NCBI GenBank assembly: GCA_963556255.1
Contig: OY744610.1
Location: 59,453,664-59,517,663 of the forward strand
Source: Allolobophora icterica
Taxonomy: Eukaryota > Annelida > Clitellata > Crassiclitellata > Lumbricidae
DNA length: 64,000 nucleotides
Reading direction: 5' to 3'
Part shown: positions 9,430 to 20,496 of the stretch, in pieces
How the letters are laid out: each line of letters opens with the position of its first letter
How positions within the stretch are numbered: the first letter of the stretch is position 1
The notes under the pieces: model-generated
Told to the model about the DNA's origin: nothing
The model's input: the letters and a program-made list of their open reading frames with translations, nothing else
The model's database searches: none
Translations under genes and position numbers: made by a program

Positions 9430-9905
9430 CTGTGTAACGACGCTGTGTCATAGCAAAGATAATTAGCGTCACCCTCGTCCTTTATTCTGCCTTGAGACTG
9501 GCACTACCAGAGTGCGGGCAGCGGCGGAGTAACCGCAGGCCGCGGTAGTTGCATGTGTAAATAGACTCCGCGTCGTGTATAATTGATGAGCAGCGCATGT
9601 CCAGTGTCCACCGGTCAAAGGCCTAAGCAACGGACCTTGCAGGGCTTTGTGTCCACGGCTGAAGGGCCGTGTAAATGGTCGGTACGGTCGGTGGCCAGTA
9701 CTGCCGCAGTGTTGGAGCATCGGCCGGGGAGACGACGCGTCCAACCTCTTCTCACCCTCGGTTGATATATTGATCAGAATTGTCAGGTTGTAACAACTCC
9801 GCCGCTGCCCGGTTTTTCTGCTAATGCCAGTCCGAAGCCTGGATAAAGGAGGAGGGAGACGTTGATCGTTTTTGTTGTGATAGGGCGTCGTTAAACGGCT
9901 GCCAA
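9430..9905. repeat. Inverted pair of a dispersed repeat (fold-back)
   Basis: Positions 9430-9530 and 9795-9900 are imperfect inverted copies that both run into GGGCAGCGGCGGAGT (or its complement). Related copies occur near 14190-14290 and 17440-17530(-). Shared words include CGTTAAAC, CCTTTATCCAG and GACTGGCA. Class unknown. The 182-codon open frame here runs through both repeat arms and is not credible as a gene. Confidence 0.6.
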
Positions 9906-10249
9906 CCATCAGGTTATAATTGTCCTTCCGACACGCTCGGGTTGTCCTCGTTGGAAAGAAGCTGTCTCGGGTAGCCGGGTCAGTACTCAGTATTGAAAGG
10001 ATTCGGGCCCCTTTCAACCGCTTTGGTTTGGGGTCAGAAACTTGTTATACATGTACTTAATGCACTTTCATTCAGAGCAGAAGTATGTTCAGACAAATTG
10101 TCGTTTTCTTTTGTATGAACGTGAATACATTTCGTTGTGCATTCAACGAAAGGTATTGCCTGCTTGTAGCTGAATTGAAGCGGCTCACATCGTCACATGG
10201 ACATTTGTAGTTTGAAGCTTCGATCTGGGTCATTGCTGTTTGATTCCGT

Positions 10250-10545
10250 TATGGGTTTGTTTGACAGTCTAAAGGTTAGCGTGCTGGGACTGTCAGACGA
10301 GAGGTTGGGGGTTCAAATCCTCGCCATGAAGAAATTTGTTTTGAGCTTCCTGTGCCCCATATAGCCAACTCGCCTGTGAAGAGTAAACTGACCGTACGCT
10401 GTCGGCGGGAAGATGCGACGGTGGGGATTGGCCACCCGCCCTCGTATGCTGAGGCTAAGAAAATGAAGTCGCTAACTCCTTCTACTCATGGCTGCCTCTC
10501 TCAGGCTAGCTTCAGGGGCTGCTCTTCTCACATGTAACTTTAGGA
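10250..10545 (+). repeat. tRNA-derived SINE, family 1
   Basis: tRNA-like head (AAAGGTTAGCGTGCTGG, then GGGGGTTCAAATCCTC) followed by the conserved family-1 body with GATTGGCCACCCGCC and GAGGCTAAGAAAATGAAGTCGCT. It aligns well with the copy at 1762. Confidence 0.8.
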
Positions 10546-10623
10546 GTATTGTGCCTATATTGTATGTCAGTTTGGGTATGTGCTACCTTAGATTCTGAAC
10601 TACTAGAGTTCCCAGGGTATATA

Positions 10624-11398
10624 CACTGTGTCCCGATGAAAAGTGGACCCCAAGAAAAAGTGTCATAACTCGGTCAAAACTTTTAGCATTTGCCTGAAAT
10701 TTTAAAAACAACAACAATAGCCATATTACAACCAAATCCTAACGCCGTTTGGAAATGTTGCCGAGTTTGTCAAGTTTGTGAATGTTTGAGACGCAACCCT
10801 GAAAATGGGAAGTTTCCAACATACAAGAGCCATAAGGAAGTGAAGTTCAGCTACAGCTGGTGTTCAAAATGTCCTTTTTGTTCACGGACACACGACCGTA
10901 GACGTGGACGCCACTGTTTAATGGCCCGATCGATGATCACGTGATCAAACAGCTGCCACTCTTCAATCAGACGCGCCTCCGGTGATCGACGTCACGAATG
11001 CGGGAACGATAAACGCGCTCCTCCAGTACACTCCAGGTTTGGATTTCGCGTCTGATTGAAGAGTTGCAGCTGTTTGACCACGTGATCATCGATCAGGCCA
11101 TCAAACAGTGGCGTCCACGTCTACGGTCGTGTGTCCGTGAACAAAAAGGACATTTTGAACACCAGCTGTAGCTGAAATTCACTTCCTTATGGCTCTTGCA
11201 TGTTGGAAATTTCCCATTTTCAGGGCTGCATCTCAAACGTTCATAAACTTGACAAACTAGCCAACATTTCCAAACAACGCTAGGATTTGGTTGCAATATG
11301 GGTACTCTTGCTGTTTTTAAAATTTCAGGCAAATGCTAAAAGTTTTGACCGAGTTATGACACTCTTTCTTGGGGTCCACTTTTCATCGGGACACAGTG
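10624..11398. mobile_element. Fold-back DNA transposon, Tc1/mariner-like (775 bp)
   Basis: The element is almost one long palindrome. An arm of about 354 bp (10624-10977) is repeated in inverse orientation at 11048-11398 around a ~70-bp centre. The termini are CACTGTGTCCCGATGAAAAG and its complement, and both ends abut TA inside TATA. TA targets and CACTG-type ends fit the IS630/Tc1/mariner superfamily. The open frames in the arms are mirror images and do not resemble a complete transposase, so the element is non-autonomous. Confidence 0.85.
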
Positions 11399-11545
11399 TA
11401 TATACACGCATACACAATTTATATATATACGTATATATATACAGTATATGTATACAATATATATATATACAATTATGCAGGTATTTATGTATGGATATGT
11501 ATATATATATGTATATATATATATATATATATACGTATATATTTC
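11399..11545. repeat. (TA/CATA)n microsatellite
   Basis: Low-complexity TATATACA-type repeats directly beside the fold-back element. The overlapping open frames of 60-100 codons are repeat artefacts. Confidence 0.85.
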
Positions 11546-11895
11546 GGCACAAGAAAGCTTCTATCAGCATATGGACAGGTGTTCTCTCACACTAATTACT
11601 CGTCTTGGCAGCTGACTGTCAGAGGTTTTCGTCAGGTAATAATCAAAACATCCCCAAAGGGTTAGTCAACAACGTCCGTATGTGGAGTAACGCTGCAACA
11701 TGTGCTCGACGTGGTTGTGATTTGCCACGCCTATGGTCCTGCAGAGTGATGTATGAATGGAGGACGGTTTAGGATATCGTACAGGTAGCAGTTGAAGCAG
11801 GTAGCCATTATTTGCAACTGTCAGGTACGTGTGTACGCACTAGTGTGTATATACGTGTAGGTAAGTAGTTTGTGTTTAACGACAACAACAACAAC

Positions 11896-12270
11896 CAGTG
11901 TTTGATCTAGTCTCCCTCTTCTGGGAGGGGAAACAAGGTTTCTGGGGGGACCAACGAATTTACACAAGATTTTTTTCCTGTAATTTCATCCATCTTGAAA
12001 AAGCAATTACTCTCTCAAAAAAGGTTGATGACCTTTTTTTTAGGAATTCATCTCTCTGGGGGTGAGGGGACATGTATTCACATGTATCCTGGGGGGAATT
12101 TTCCTCCCCTAAAGCTCTGTACATGTAATATGTATCCACATGTATCCTGGGGGGGGGGGGTAAATTTTCCTCCCCTAAAGGTCTCTACATTGCAATATTA
12201 CTGGCCTCTGGGGGAAACATAAATCCTGGGGGGACATTCCCCCCCCCAAAGACGTGTAGATTAAACACTG
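11896..12270. mobile_element. hAT-like MITE (375 bp)
   Basis: The ends are CAGTGTTTGATCTA and, on the other strand, CAGTGTTTAATCTA. The flanks are AAC-rich, so an 8-bp duplication (ACAACAAC/AACAACAA) can only be read loosely. Inside are two direct copies of a block with ATGTATCCTGGGGGG and TTTTCCTCCCCTAAAG. Confidence 0.6.
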
Positions 12271-12282
12271 AACAACAATGAT

Positions 12283-12480
12283 AATAATACGAGGATTTAT
12301 ATAGCACCGTAGCCCAGCCGAGGCCGAAGGAAAGGACGCTGTACATGAGTTCAAACAAGTCAATGGCAGTCTTAGGGTTGGTTACAAGGATAGGTCTTTT
12401 CTTTACCGAGATGATAAGCATCGCACCCCTGCAGCCTGATGCCTTGTGCATTAGACATGGGCTTAAAGTTATGACATAAT
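12283..12480. repeat. SINE/LINE tail fragment, CCGAGGCCGAAGGAA family
   Basis: Contains GATTTATATAGCACCGTAGC and CAGCCGAGGCCGAAGGAA, matching a second copy at 34365-34480 (CAGCCGAGGCTGAAGGAA). A dispersed retroposon fragment. Confidence 0.55.
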
Positions 12481-12492
12481 CACAAAGGTGAA

Positions 12493-12893
12493 CGGACATT
12501 TACCCCCCTAGACATATTCCCCCACACATATTCCCCCGACAGTTGTCACCCCCGGAAACTTTCCCCCCATACTAGGACATTTTCCCCCTCAATGCAACAT
12601 AGAAAAATCTGTCTGTTTCAATGATCAAAGGCGACATACATACATGTATACATACATGCATACATGTACATACATGAATGCATACATACATACATGCATA
12701 CATACATGCATGCATATATACATGCATGTATGCACACACACATACATGCATATATGCATACATTCATACATACATACATACATAAATCCACAGAGGGGAA
12801 TTTGTCCGGGGGGGGGGAAAGACCTACTCAGATTGGGGAGGGTGTCTGGGGGGTAACTTCCGGAGGAATATGTCCAGGGGGGTAACTGTCCGG
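12493..12893 (+). mobile_element. Element with iterated GGACA-nn-TTCCCCC termini, copy 1
   Basis: The left end is a ~100-bp series of 14-16 bp modules of the form GGACAnnTTnCCCCC. The right end is the inverse series, TAACTGTCCGG at the edge. The core is a TACA/CATA tetranucleotide run (12632-12783). It aligns along its length with the reverse complement of copy 2 at 13381-14078, including internal words such as AATGATCAAA and AATCCACAGAGGGG. The flanks show an imperfect ~15-bp direct repeat (AATCACAAAGGTGAA and AATCACAAATGGTAA). I do not recognise the family. Confidence 0.75.
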
Positions 12894-13380
12894 CATTCAA
12901 TCACAAATGGTAAGTAAATAAGTTAGCAGGCGAGTTGTAATAATCACAAAATGGATATGTACATAATTACCGAACTGTGACGGTTGTTGTTTAATGTTCT
13001 GTTTCTTTTTCTTTTTGTTTCTCCTTTTTCGGGTTTACTAGGTGTTATATAGTTGTTCCTAACATAATTATTAGTAATTACCACAGTGATAATTGCCTCG
13101 CTTTAGCTTTCATGGTAAATATGATCTCGGCTCATTACTCAACTTTATAGCCAGTTCGATGACATGTGTACAGTGAGCTGTTCAGCCTGTTGTTGACTCT
13201 AGTTAATGCTATGCGTTTTTATAAATTGCTGTTTTGGTTTTTGTTCTGCCTCTTTGGAGTAATAAAAGGTTCATAAGTAAATAATTTGTATTTGCATACG
13301 GCAAGTGCCTGTCCACAGATGCATTAGTAGAAGCAAATACCTGTACGGTCTAATCAGTAATGACAGACCTGTAACGAATG

Positions 13381-14078
13381 CCGGACAGTTACCCCCCTGG
13401 ACAGTTTCCCCCGGACATATTCCCCCCGGACAGTTACCCCCCCGGACACTTTCCCCCCGAATTTCAGTAGGTCATTTTCCCCCCGGACAAATTCCCCCTC
13501 TGTGGATTTATGTATGTATGTATGTCTGTATGTATGTATGTATTTATGTATATGTGCATGTATGCATGCATGTATGACTTTGTATGTTTGTATGCATGAA
13601 TGTATGTATGCGTGCATGTATGTATGCATGTATGCTTGTATGCATGCATGTATGCATACATACATACATACATACATACATACATACATACATACATACA
13701 TACATACATACATACATACATACACACATGTATGAATGTATGTATGTATGCATGCATGCATGCATGTGCCATATGCATCTATGTATGCATGTATGTATAC
13801 ATGTATGCATGCATGTATGTATATATGTATGCATGCATGTATACATGTATACATGTATGTATGTATGTATGTACGTGTGTATGTAACTATGTATGCATGT
13901 ATGTATGTATGCATGTATGTATACATTTATGTATGTACGTATGTATGTATGTTTTGATCATTAAAACAGAAAGCTTTGCACTGAGGGGGAAATGTCCTAG
14001 TATGGGGGGAAATTGTCCGGGGGTAACTGTCCGGGGGGAATATGTCCGGGGGAAACTGTCCAGGGGGGTAAGTGTCCG
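13381..14078 (-). mobile_element. Element with iterated GGACA-nn-TTCCCCC termini, copy 2
   Basis: Inverted relative to copy 1. The left end (as drawn) has modules such as GGACAGTTACCCCCC, GGACAGTTTCCCCC and GGACATATTCCCCCC. The right end mirrors them. The core is a 440-bp ATGT/TACA tetranucleotide block, itself partly inverted near 13650. All open frames across it are His/Tyr/Met/Cys repeat artefacts. Confidence 0.75.
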
Positions 14079-14184
14079 TTTACCACAGGTAACAGTTACA
14101 GGTAAGGTACGGCTAAAGATACGTCCCTTGACTCTGCTAATTTTGAACATGTGAGATTGAACCCCCCTAGTAATAGTAGTAGTT

Positions 14185-14300
14185 TCAGTTTAACGACACT
14201 GTTGTCGCAAGGATCATTAGTGTCGTCCTCTTCCTTTATCCAGTTTTGGGACTGGCACTGTCAGAATACGAGGAGTGGCGGATTTCCCCTAGTAATACAA
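14185..14300 (+). repeat. Dispersed repeat fragment (family of 9430)
   Basis: TTTAACGACACTG, CCTTTATCCAG and GACTGGCACTGTCAGAATACG match the 9430-9530 repeat. Confidence 0.55.
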
Positions 14301-14689
14301 ACCCTGTTTGTCTTTTAAAGATCGTGTCTGCCCGAAGTTCATTCGAGTCACGTGTACAGCAAACTGTTATTAGCCGAGGTCTAAGTCCTTGGATGAAATA
14401 AAGCTGCAGTTTCTTTGAATCTATGGTAGTCTCTCTGGATTTATAACCACCTTTTAATCTATCGGCCATGCTTGTTGAAGAAGCGCATGCGGTTGCGAGG
14501 TTAAAGGAATGGTTACTCGTTAAAATTGGTTGTATATCCGTTTACTTCTCTACCCACAGATGTCACCCCAATTTATTTTTTGACACAAATATGCTGTTTC
14601 ATTGTCAATAGACAATTTTTGCACTTCGCAAACATAATTACTCGTCACTTTTTCTTAATAAATAAGTATAGGCCCTAATAAATTGGGAG

Positions 14690-14825
14690 TTGTTATTGTA
14701 ATTGTAATTATAATTGTAATCGAGAATTTATATAGCGCTACTCAAAATCAGAGGCGCTCCCGACCCGGGTCAGTGTCTCCACCGACAAAGCGAAATGTTT
14801 TCAGGCGCTTGCGAAACTGCCATGG
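14690..14825 (-). repeat. Retroposon tail, CAGAGGCGCTCCCGACC family
   Basis: ATTGTAATTATAATTGTAATC followed by TTTATATAGCGCTACT and AGAGGCGCTCC. Related copies lie at 33655-33790 and 38540-38700. The order indicates a minus-oriented retroposon with an ATTACA-type tail. Confidence 0.6.
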
Positions 14826-14829
14826 GCAG

Positions 14830-15860
14830 GATATATAAGCAACCCACATGTTTTTTGGCTACATGACACGACGTGATATATAAGGACTTCCCATTCTGTT
14901 GTATTAAGGTCCTTGTTGAAAGGTCAAGGGTGCTGGAAATGAGGTCACCGATGGAATACAGCATTGAGCAAATAACCAGGATCGTATCTGTCAATGAGAA
15001 AGAGGCGCCGGTCGTGTACGGTACTTTGCTTGTATATATGACGTCGGCTGTGATTTGTGGAAAGAAAAGGTCAGCAAAAACGTTTCTGGGTCTTGGAAAA
15101 ACAACTGATATTCGTACTTTGTTGGAGGGTGTTGTGGATCGTGTGTGCCCAATTGACTGACTTGACTCCTTTGGATCTTGACCTGGAACCGATTCGACCC
15201 CCCGCCTATCGATTTTGATTTGTCTTAGTGCCTGTGAATAAGCTGGTTCCCGCGACTTCGCTTTTTGGGGCGCTGTAGAAATCCGGAGATTACGATTACG
15301 ATTGTAAATTTATATAGCACCATTCATCTAAGGCTCTACAGTCTGTGCAAATGAAGCTGCATCTAGGCTGTTAGTGCTCGGTCACTGGTGCTGTGGGTTA
15401 CTCTTCTCGTTGATGTATGCGTGGTTTTTCTTTTAACCACAGTCCTCTGACCCGCTCTGAAAATGGAGCGAGTTGACTGGAACGGGTGAGGGAGTGGGTC
15501 ATGGCGCTGGGGTCGAACAGTGGGGATGTTTTCTGGCCTGCTGTTCGGCCAAGAAAATGGGTCGTCTGACGGTCTGACTTCTGACCGTCTAGACCCGAGT
15601 ATGGGTCGTAAGGTCGTAAATGTTGCGCACAGCCTGGCACAGAAAATGTGGATGCAAGTGCATAAAGGCCTTTGATGGCGTTAGAAAAGTGCATGCTGAT
15701 GATGAAGGGCTCGAGGGGGGAGGGTGGAGAATGAGTGGCAGCCTTCTCAACGTCTGACTAATGTTGGCAGAATGGCAAGGGAATTTGATTGGGCAATCGT
15801 GCAGAATGGCTCATAGGTCATTTTGCCAACGTGCCCTGTGCCTGAGTCGGTGTGGTGGAT
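14830..15860. other. No gene recognised
   Basis: Open frames up to 98 codons lack splice context or recognisable domains. A retroposon tail (15222-15320, AATAAGCTGG...GGAGATTACGATTACGATT) lies inside. Otherwise I see nothing assignable. Confidence 0.4.
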
Positions 15861-15865
15861 ATTGA

Positions 15866-16070
15866 TTTATGAATGTATGTGTGTGTGTGGGTTTGTGCGC
15901 GCGTGTATGTATGTATGTATGTATGTATGCATGTATGTATGTATGTATGTATGTATGTATGACATTGTATGTATGTATGTATGACATTGTATGTATGTGT
16001 GAATGTATGTATGTATATGAATGTCTGTGTGTATGTATGTTTGTGTATATATGTATGTAAGTATATATCC
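15866..16070. repeat. (ATGT)n microsatellite
   Basis: Imperfect ATGT/GTATG tetranucleotide repeats with two GACATTGT interruptions. Confidence 0.9.
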
Positions 16071-16334
16071 ATCTGAACCGTTATATAGCAGCGTGCATAT
16101 TCTGTCAATGTTCCATTTAAGCTGTGCATCTAACATAAATTTTTTGGCTCCGTGTGGTACAAGAATAATGTCCAACAATAATATTACATCATCTAAAAAA
16201 TCTTTCCACGCATCAAAATGATCAAGTGTAGGTGATGACTTAGGGTTCTGTATTTCTGAGACAAAGAGATGCAGTATTTTCTTCCCCTTCTAAATCCAGA
16301 TCCTTTGCTTATGACTCATTATCTGCCGTATTGC

Positions 16335-16540
16335 AGACATTAAACGTTAGTGCCGCCACTAAACCTGAGACGCAGTCGCAGAACAACAGTCACAGTTGAG
16401 GGAACATTAAACCACAGAGGGAGCATTAAATCACAAATAAAGCATTAGAGCATAGATGGAGCATTAGACAACAGAGGTGCATTAAACCATGGAGGCCACA
16501 ACAGAGAAAAATCGTAAACGAAGCATTAAACCTTTTTCGT
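16335..16540. repeat. Degenerate minisatellite, GAGCATTAAACCACAG units
   Basis: Eight or so loosely spaced units of 20-28 bp sharing AGCATTAAA and ACAGAG. Confidence 0.6.
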
Positions 16541-16569
16541 GTTGTGTTCAAAATTGAAGGGGATCTGGC

Positions 16570-16810
16570 TTGTGTTCTTGTGTTGGTGTTCATCTTTCTT
16601 AGCCTCGGCATACGAGGACAAGTGGCCAGTCCTCTCCCTCGCAGACGGATCTTCTCATTGACAGTGAACGGCCAATGTACTCTGTGTAGCTGAATTCAAG
16701 ATGGAGTGCAAATGTTGAATCATATTTCGTGCTGACAAAGATTTGAACCCCCGACCTGTTAGTTGACAGTCCGGCACTCTCACTACCCACTAGACTGCGG
16801 TTCTCCCCAA
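16570..16810 (-). repeat. tRNA-derived SINE, family 1
   Basis: On the - strand: tRNA-like head with GTCGGGGGTTCAAATCT, then GAGGGAGAGGACTGGCCA and CGAGGCTAAGAAAGATGAA. Aligns with the other family-1 copies. Confidence 0.75.
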
Positions 16811-17980
16811 TTTGACTGAGGGGTAGCCTTAAACGGGGTGTGAAGGAAGGTCCAACAAAGCGGATGGCATAGACTAGAGGGAAACTAGTTACGTAGACAG
16901 GAGCATTTTTGTCTGATTCAAGATATCTTTAGTATTTAACTGTTTAACTGAGGCTTTTGATTATTCAGGGGATTTGTTAACTCTGCCGTTAGTGAAGAAA
17001 TTTCGGTAGTGAGTACAAAAATGCTAGGATCGATGAGATAATGCGACAGTGACATCAATAAGGGATTTGCAAATAGGCGATAAGAATGAGAGTAATCCGT
17101 GCCTTTGTGTGGGCGTCCGTTTGTCCTCTGTCGAAGGTTGTGGTCCGAGCTATGTTGATTTAGACGAAATGGCATGACTGCAAGTTTACCGACTGGAGAA
17201 GAAGGCACGTCTTCAGGAGACAAAGAACTTCCTTCTGCTGTCCTAGTCCTTTCTTTTCTCCAGAAGGGTCACTGCGGGTGAGGAGTGCATCTGGAATCAT
17301 GGACGGTGCTCTGCAAAATAAGAGAATGAGTTAGGGACGTTTTATGACATCTTTGACGTCTTCCCTTTGCTGTGCGAATGCAGGCTTGACCCGATAGAAA
17401 TGAGTTCCGTGTGGAGGACTATGTAACCCCGCAATCCGAGTGCCCGTACTCTAATAGTGCCAGTCCTAAGACTGGAGAAGGAAGGAGGGTGACGTTAACG
17501 GCCTTTGATGCCCTTAAGATGTTGATAAACACTCGAAACACCGTTAGATTGTCGATCGTCGGAGCATCGTCTGTGAGGTCTTAGATCTTTCGCTTATCTT
17601 GGCTAATTGGGTTGGAGGAAGAGGAAGTGGAGGAGGAGGTGGAAGAGGAAGCGGAGGAGAAGGAGGAGGGGGCAGTAGCAGCTGCGATGATTGGATGTCT
17701 TCCGGGAATTGCTGGGACGCGGTCCGTGTGGCTGAATGACCATTTGCAACATTTCGTCATGAGTCACCAAAGTGGTTTACGCTGATTACGGGAAGAAAGC
17801 TCCAGGGCTATTGTGAGATAATGCAATAACTCCTTAACTATTTCGGTCTTCACGGATAATGCTATTTGTTAGTTACAATGGCGGCTTTGTGGAAGTCGTC
17901 CGATTCGACAACATGTTATTAAGGCACTTTGTGTGTGTAACTGTAACTTTAAATTGGAATTACGACAATAATTTATATAG
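16811..17980. other. No gene recognised; GGA-rich patch
   Basis: Holds a dispersed repeat fragment at 17440-17530(-) and a GAGGAAGAGGAAGTGGAGG-type purine patch at 17605-17675. The longest open frame (95 codons, - strand, near 16936) has no recognisable domain. Confidence 0.4.
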
Positions 17981-18075
17981 CATCGTCAGTAGCAAGAGCT
18001 ACTTCTAGGAAGAGCTACTTCTAGGATGCTTTACATTGTCGACCGTCAATGCAAATACTTAGAGTTGGATAGTAA

Positions 18076-18303
18076 GTTAGATAGCATGTATGTATGAATG
18101 TATATATGTATGTGTGACTATGTGTGTGTATGTATGATTGCATGTATGTATGTATGACTATGTATGTATGTATGTTTGTATATATGCATGTATGTATGAA
18201 TGACTATATATATGTATGACTGTATGTATGTATGTATGTATGTATGTATGTATGGGACTATGTATGTATGTATGTATGTATGTATGTATGTATGTATGTA
18301 TTT
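18076..18303. repeat. (ATGT)n microsatellite
   Basis: ATGT/GTATG tetranucleotide repeats, largely perfect from 18220 to 18300. Confidence 0.9.
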
Positions 18304-18454
18304 GTGTAAATGTTTACACAACACCTTTCAAGAACGGTATCTTAAGTCCAGAGACAATTAGGAGACATTTTGTGGATCCTACACAGAATCTGGAATATCT
18401 TGGGCAGCAGTGCAAGAGTGATTTGTACAGTACTTTTTCAACATTTCGTTGGTA

Positions 18455-18580
18455 GAATACAAGAATGCAATACAAGAATACAATACAAGAATACATGAAT
18501 ACGAATACAGTATTAGAATAATGTACAAGAATACAGTACAAGAATACAATACAAGAATACAATATAAGAATAGGCCCTAC
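18455..18580. repeat. Minisatellite, ACAAGAATACAAT units
   Basis: About nine 14-16 bp units built on CAAGAATACAATA. Confidence 0.8.
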
Positions 18581-18944
18581 AAAACAAATATAATTCGATC
18601 ATGCCGTCCTTACGAAATTCAGAAGTGCACATTGAAGCCAAGCAAACGTTAAGACCCAAAAGTAGACTTGAAAAAAGCATCACAAGACACAAACAAGTCT
18701 AGTCGCAAATGTGTTTTGTGCTGATTACTGTAAAAGCGTCGAGTGGTGGCGCTGCACTGTGGTCGAGCTTCTGTGGCAAATTGGTAATTGAACTCAACCG
18801 ACACCCAATTTATCCGTGCCTCGATGCAACAGAATTAGTTTTTCCATTAGCGATAAATAGCCTGACGGAGGCGAATGTGCTGTAAGCCGATTAAGAGCTG
18901 TTTGGTAGGGAGCAGAGATTTCCTTCTCGGAGCTTTGGCCCTAT

Positions 18945-19130
18945 TTCGCTATGGTCCGTTGGTTTGTGTGCTGGACCGTCGACCGAGAGGTCGAGGTTCA
19001 AATCCACCGCCAGAATAGAAAGTCAATTAAAGATTTTCTCATAAATCCTTTAGTCTAGGAAATGAGTACACTGACTACTCACTTTTGGTGGGAGATGAGG
19101 CTCTGAGAGGGAGGCTGACTGTCCGCCTTT
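18945..19130 (+). repeat. tRNA-derived SINE, family 1 (diverged)
   Basis: TTGTGTGCTGGACCGTCGACC followed by GAGGTTCAAATCC and the family-1 motif GAGTACACTGA. The 3' body is truncated and replaced by the tandem repeat that follows. Confidence 0.65.
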
Positions 19131-19262
19131 CTAGGTATATGATAGATTATGATATATACATAATACATGATATGCCTTTCTAGGTATATAATAGATATAT
19201 GATATATACATGATACATGATACGCCTTTCTAGGTATATGATAGATATATGATATATATAAG
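19121..19262. repeat. ~50-bp tandem repeat, three units
   Basis: Each unit starts CCTTTCTAGGTATATnATAGA and continues with a TGATATATACAT-rich part. It begins exactly where the SINE body breaks off. Confidence 0.8.
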
Positions 19263-19341
19263 TAGTGAATAATAGCCTCCTGCTTATATCATATATACGT
19301 ATATTTTTTATATAATATATGATATATATCATATATATATT

Positions 19342-19374
<33 letters not shown>

Positions 19375-20040
19375 GACAGACTATATAGAAGTTATAGCAA
19401 TAGTACAATACTAGAGTAATGTATGGTAAGGCAGAGTGAATATGGACCTCACATCGAGTTAGGATTTGGCTGTATAATTTAGTTACATCGATACTCTGTG
19501 TGTGTAAGTGCCAGTAACACTTGGACCCACGTAGACCATGGTGGAGAGAACTAAACTAAAATCAGATGCTAGGCTACATCATGGACGAGGTAGCTAATAC
19601 TGAGATCAATTAGAGAAGTTCATTGAGTAGGTACCAGTGACTTGGAATTAAGTAGGGAAAGCACCATGGCAACCAGGGTAGCAACGAAGACGCAAAGTCG
19701 GCTTGACTTGGGATCTGCGCTGAGCAGAATCCAGGATCAGCAGATTAAAGCCATAAACAAAGAATTAACTATTAATATGATTAATGTAATTAAGAATTAA
19801 CTCTAACGATCGAGCTAAGCAGACCGATAGACTGTGATATTACCAACAGGTAATAGGAGCATGCAGCTATAAGGAAGTCCATATAGAGGTATGATAGGAC
19901 GTGTGGAAGGTGACGATAGGTAAAAGAAGGCTGCTTGTAAGGGCTGAGGTAGAATATATGTAGTAGATAAAAGACTGAGCCATAGTTCTGGCGTGTCTGG
20001 CTCTTGAGAGAGACTTACTGAACGAAGGAAGTTGTTTAGA

Positions 20041-20096
20041 TCGGAGACTATAGGAGACTATTGGGAGACTATTAGGAGACTATTAGGAGACGGTTT
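20041..20096. repeat. 15-bp tandem repeat, GAGACTATTAGGAGA
   Basis: Four units just upstream of the RTE-like fragment. Confidence 0.8.
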
Positions 20097-20159
20097 GTTC
20101 ACGTATGCACGTGGTTGTGTACCAGTTAAAATTTTCGTGTATATATACAATCATTAGGC

Positions 20160-20441
20160 ATCAAAACAACTCGGCTAGACAAAGTCGTTCAACGATGACT
20201 CCAATGGCTTGGACATGTAGAGAGAATGCCAGTTGGCCGAATCTCACACAGTGCACTACATGCAAGATTCGAAGGGAACAGACACAAAGGCAGACCAAGA
20301 CTACGCTGGATAGATAATATAACTGAGGACATAACATCACTTGGACTAACATTAAGGGGGGCAATAGACATGACAAATGACCGAGGACAATGGAGATCAT
20401 TTATTCGTACCCATCGCCGCCAAATGGCTGACGTCAGGAAC

Positions 20442-20496
<55 letters not shown>
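20160..20496 (+). mobile_element. RTE-like LINE 3' end with (GAT)n tail
   Basis: An open stretch at 20226-20444 encodes the C-terminal tail of a non-LTR polymerase. It contains the typical run RKGRP/KGRPRLRWIDNI and later RGQWRSFIRTHR, seen near the end of many RTE-type ORF2 proteins, and then a stop. It runs straight into about 18 GAT triplets, the kind of short tandem 3' tail these LINEs have. The 5' part is missing, so it is dead on arrival (5' truncated). Confidence 0.75.
20441..20496. repeat. (GAT)n microsatellite
   Basis: Eighteen GAT triplets forming the tail of the LINE fragment. Confidence 0.95.

Noticed and set aside
9469..10017. 182-codon minus-strand frame
   Set aside because: It crosses both arms of an inverted dispersed repeat and has no recognisable domain or codon conservation.
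11093..11332. Pair of similar 79-84 codon proteins at 10690 (+) and 11093 (-)
   Set aside because: They are the same sequence read from the two inverted arms of the fold-back element.
12572..13957. Many overlapping open frames of 60-190 codons rich in His/Tyr/Met/Cys
   Set aside because: They are translations of ATGT/CATA tetranucleotide repeats in all frames on both strands; no start context, splice sites or domains.
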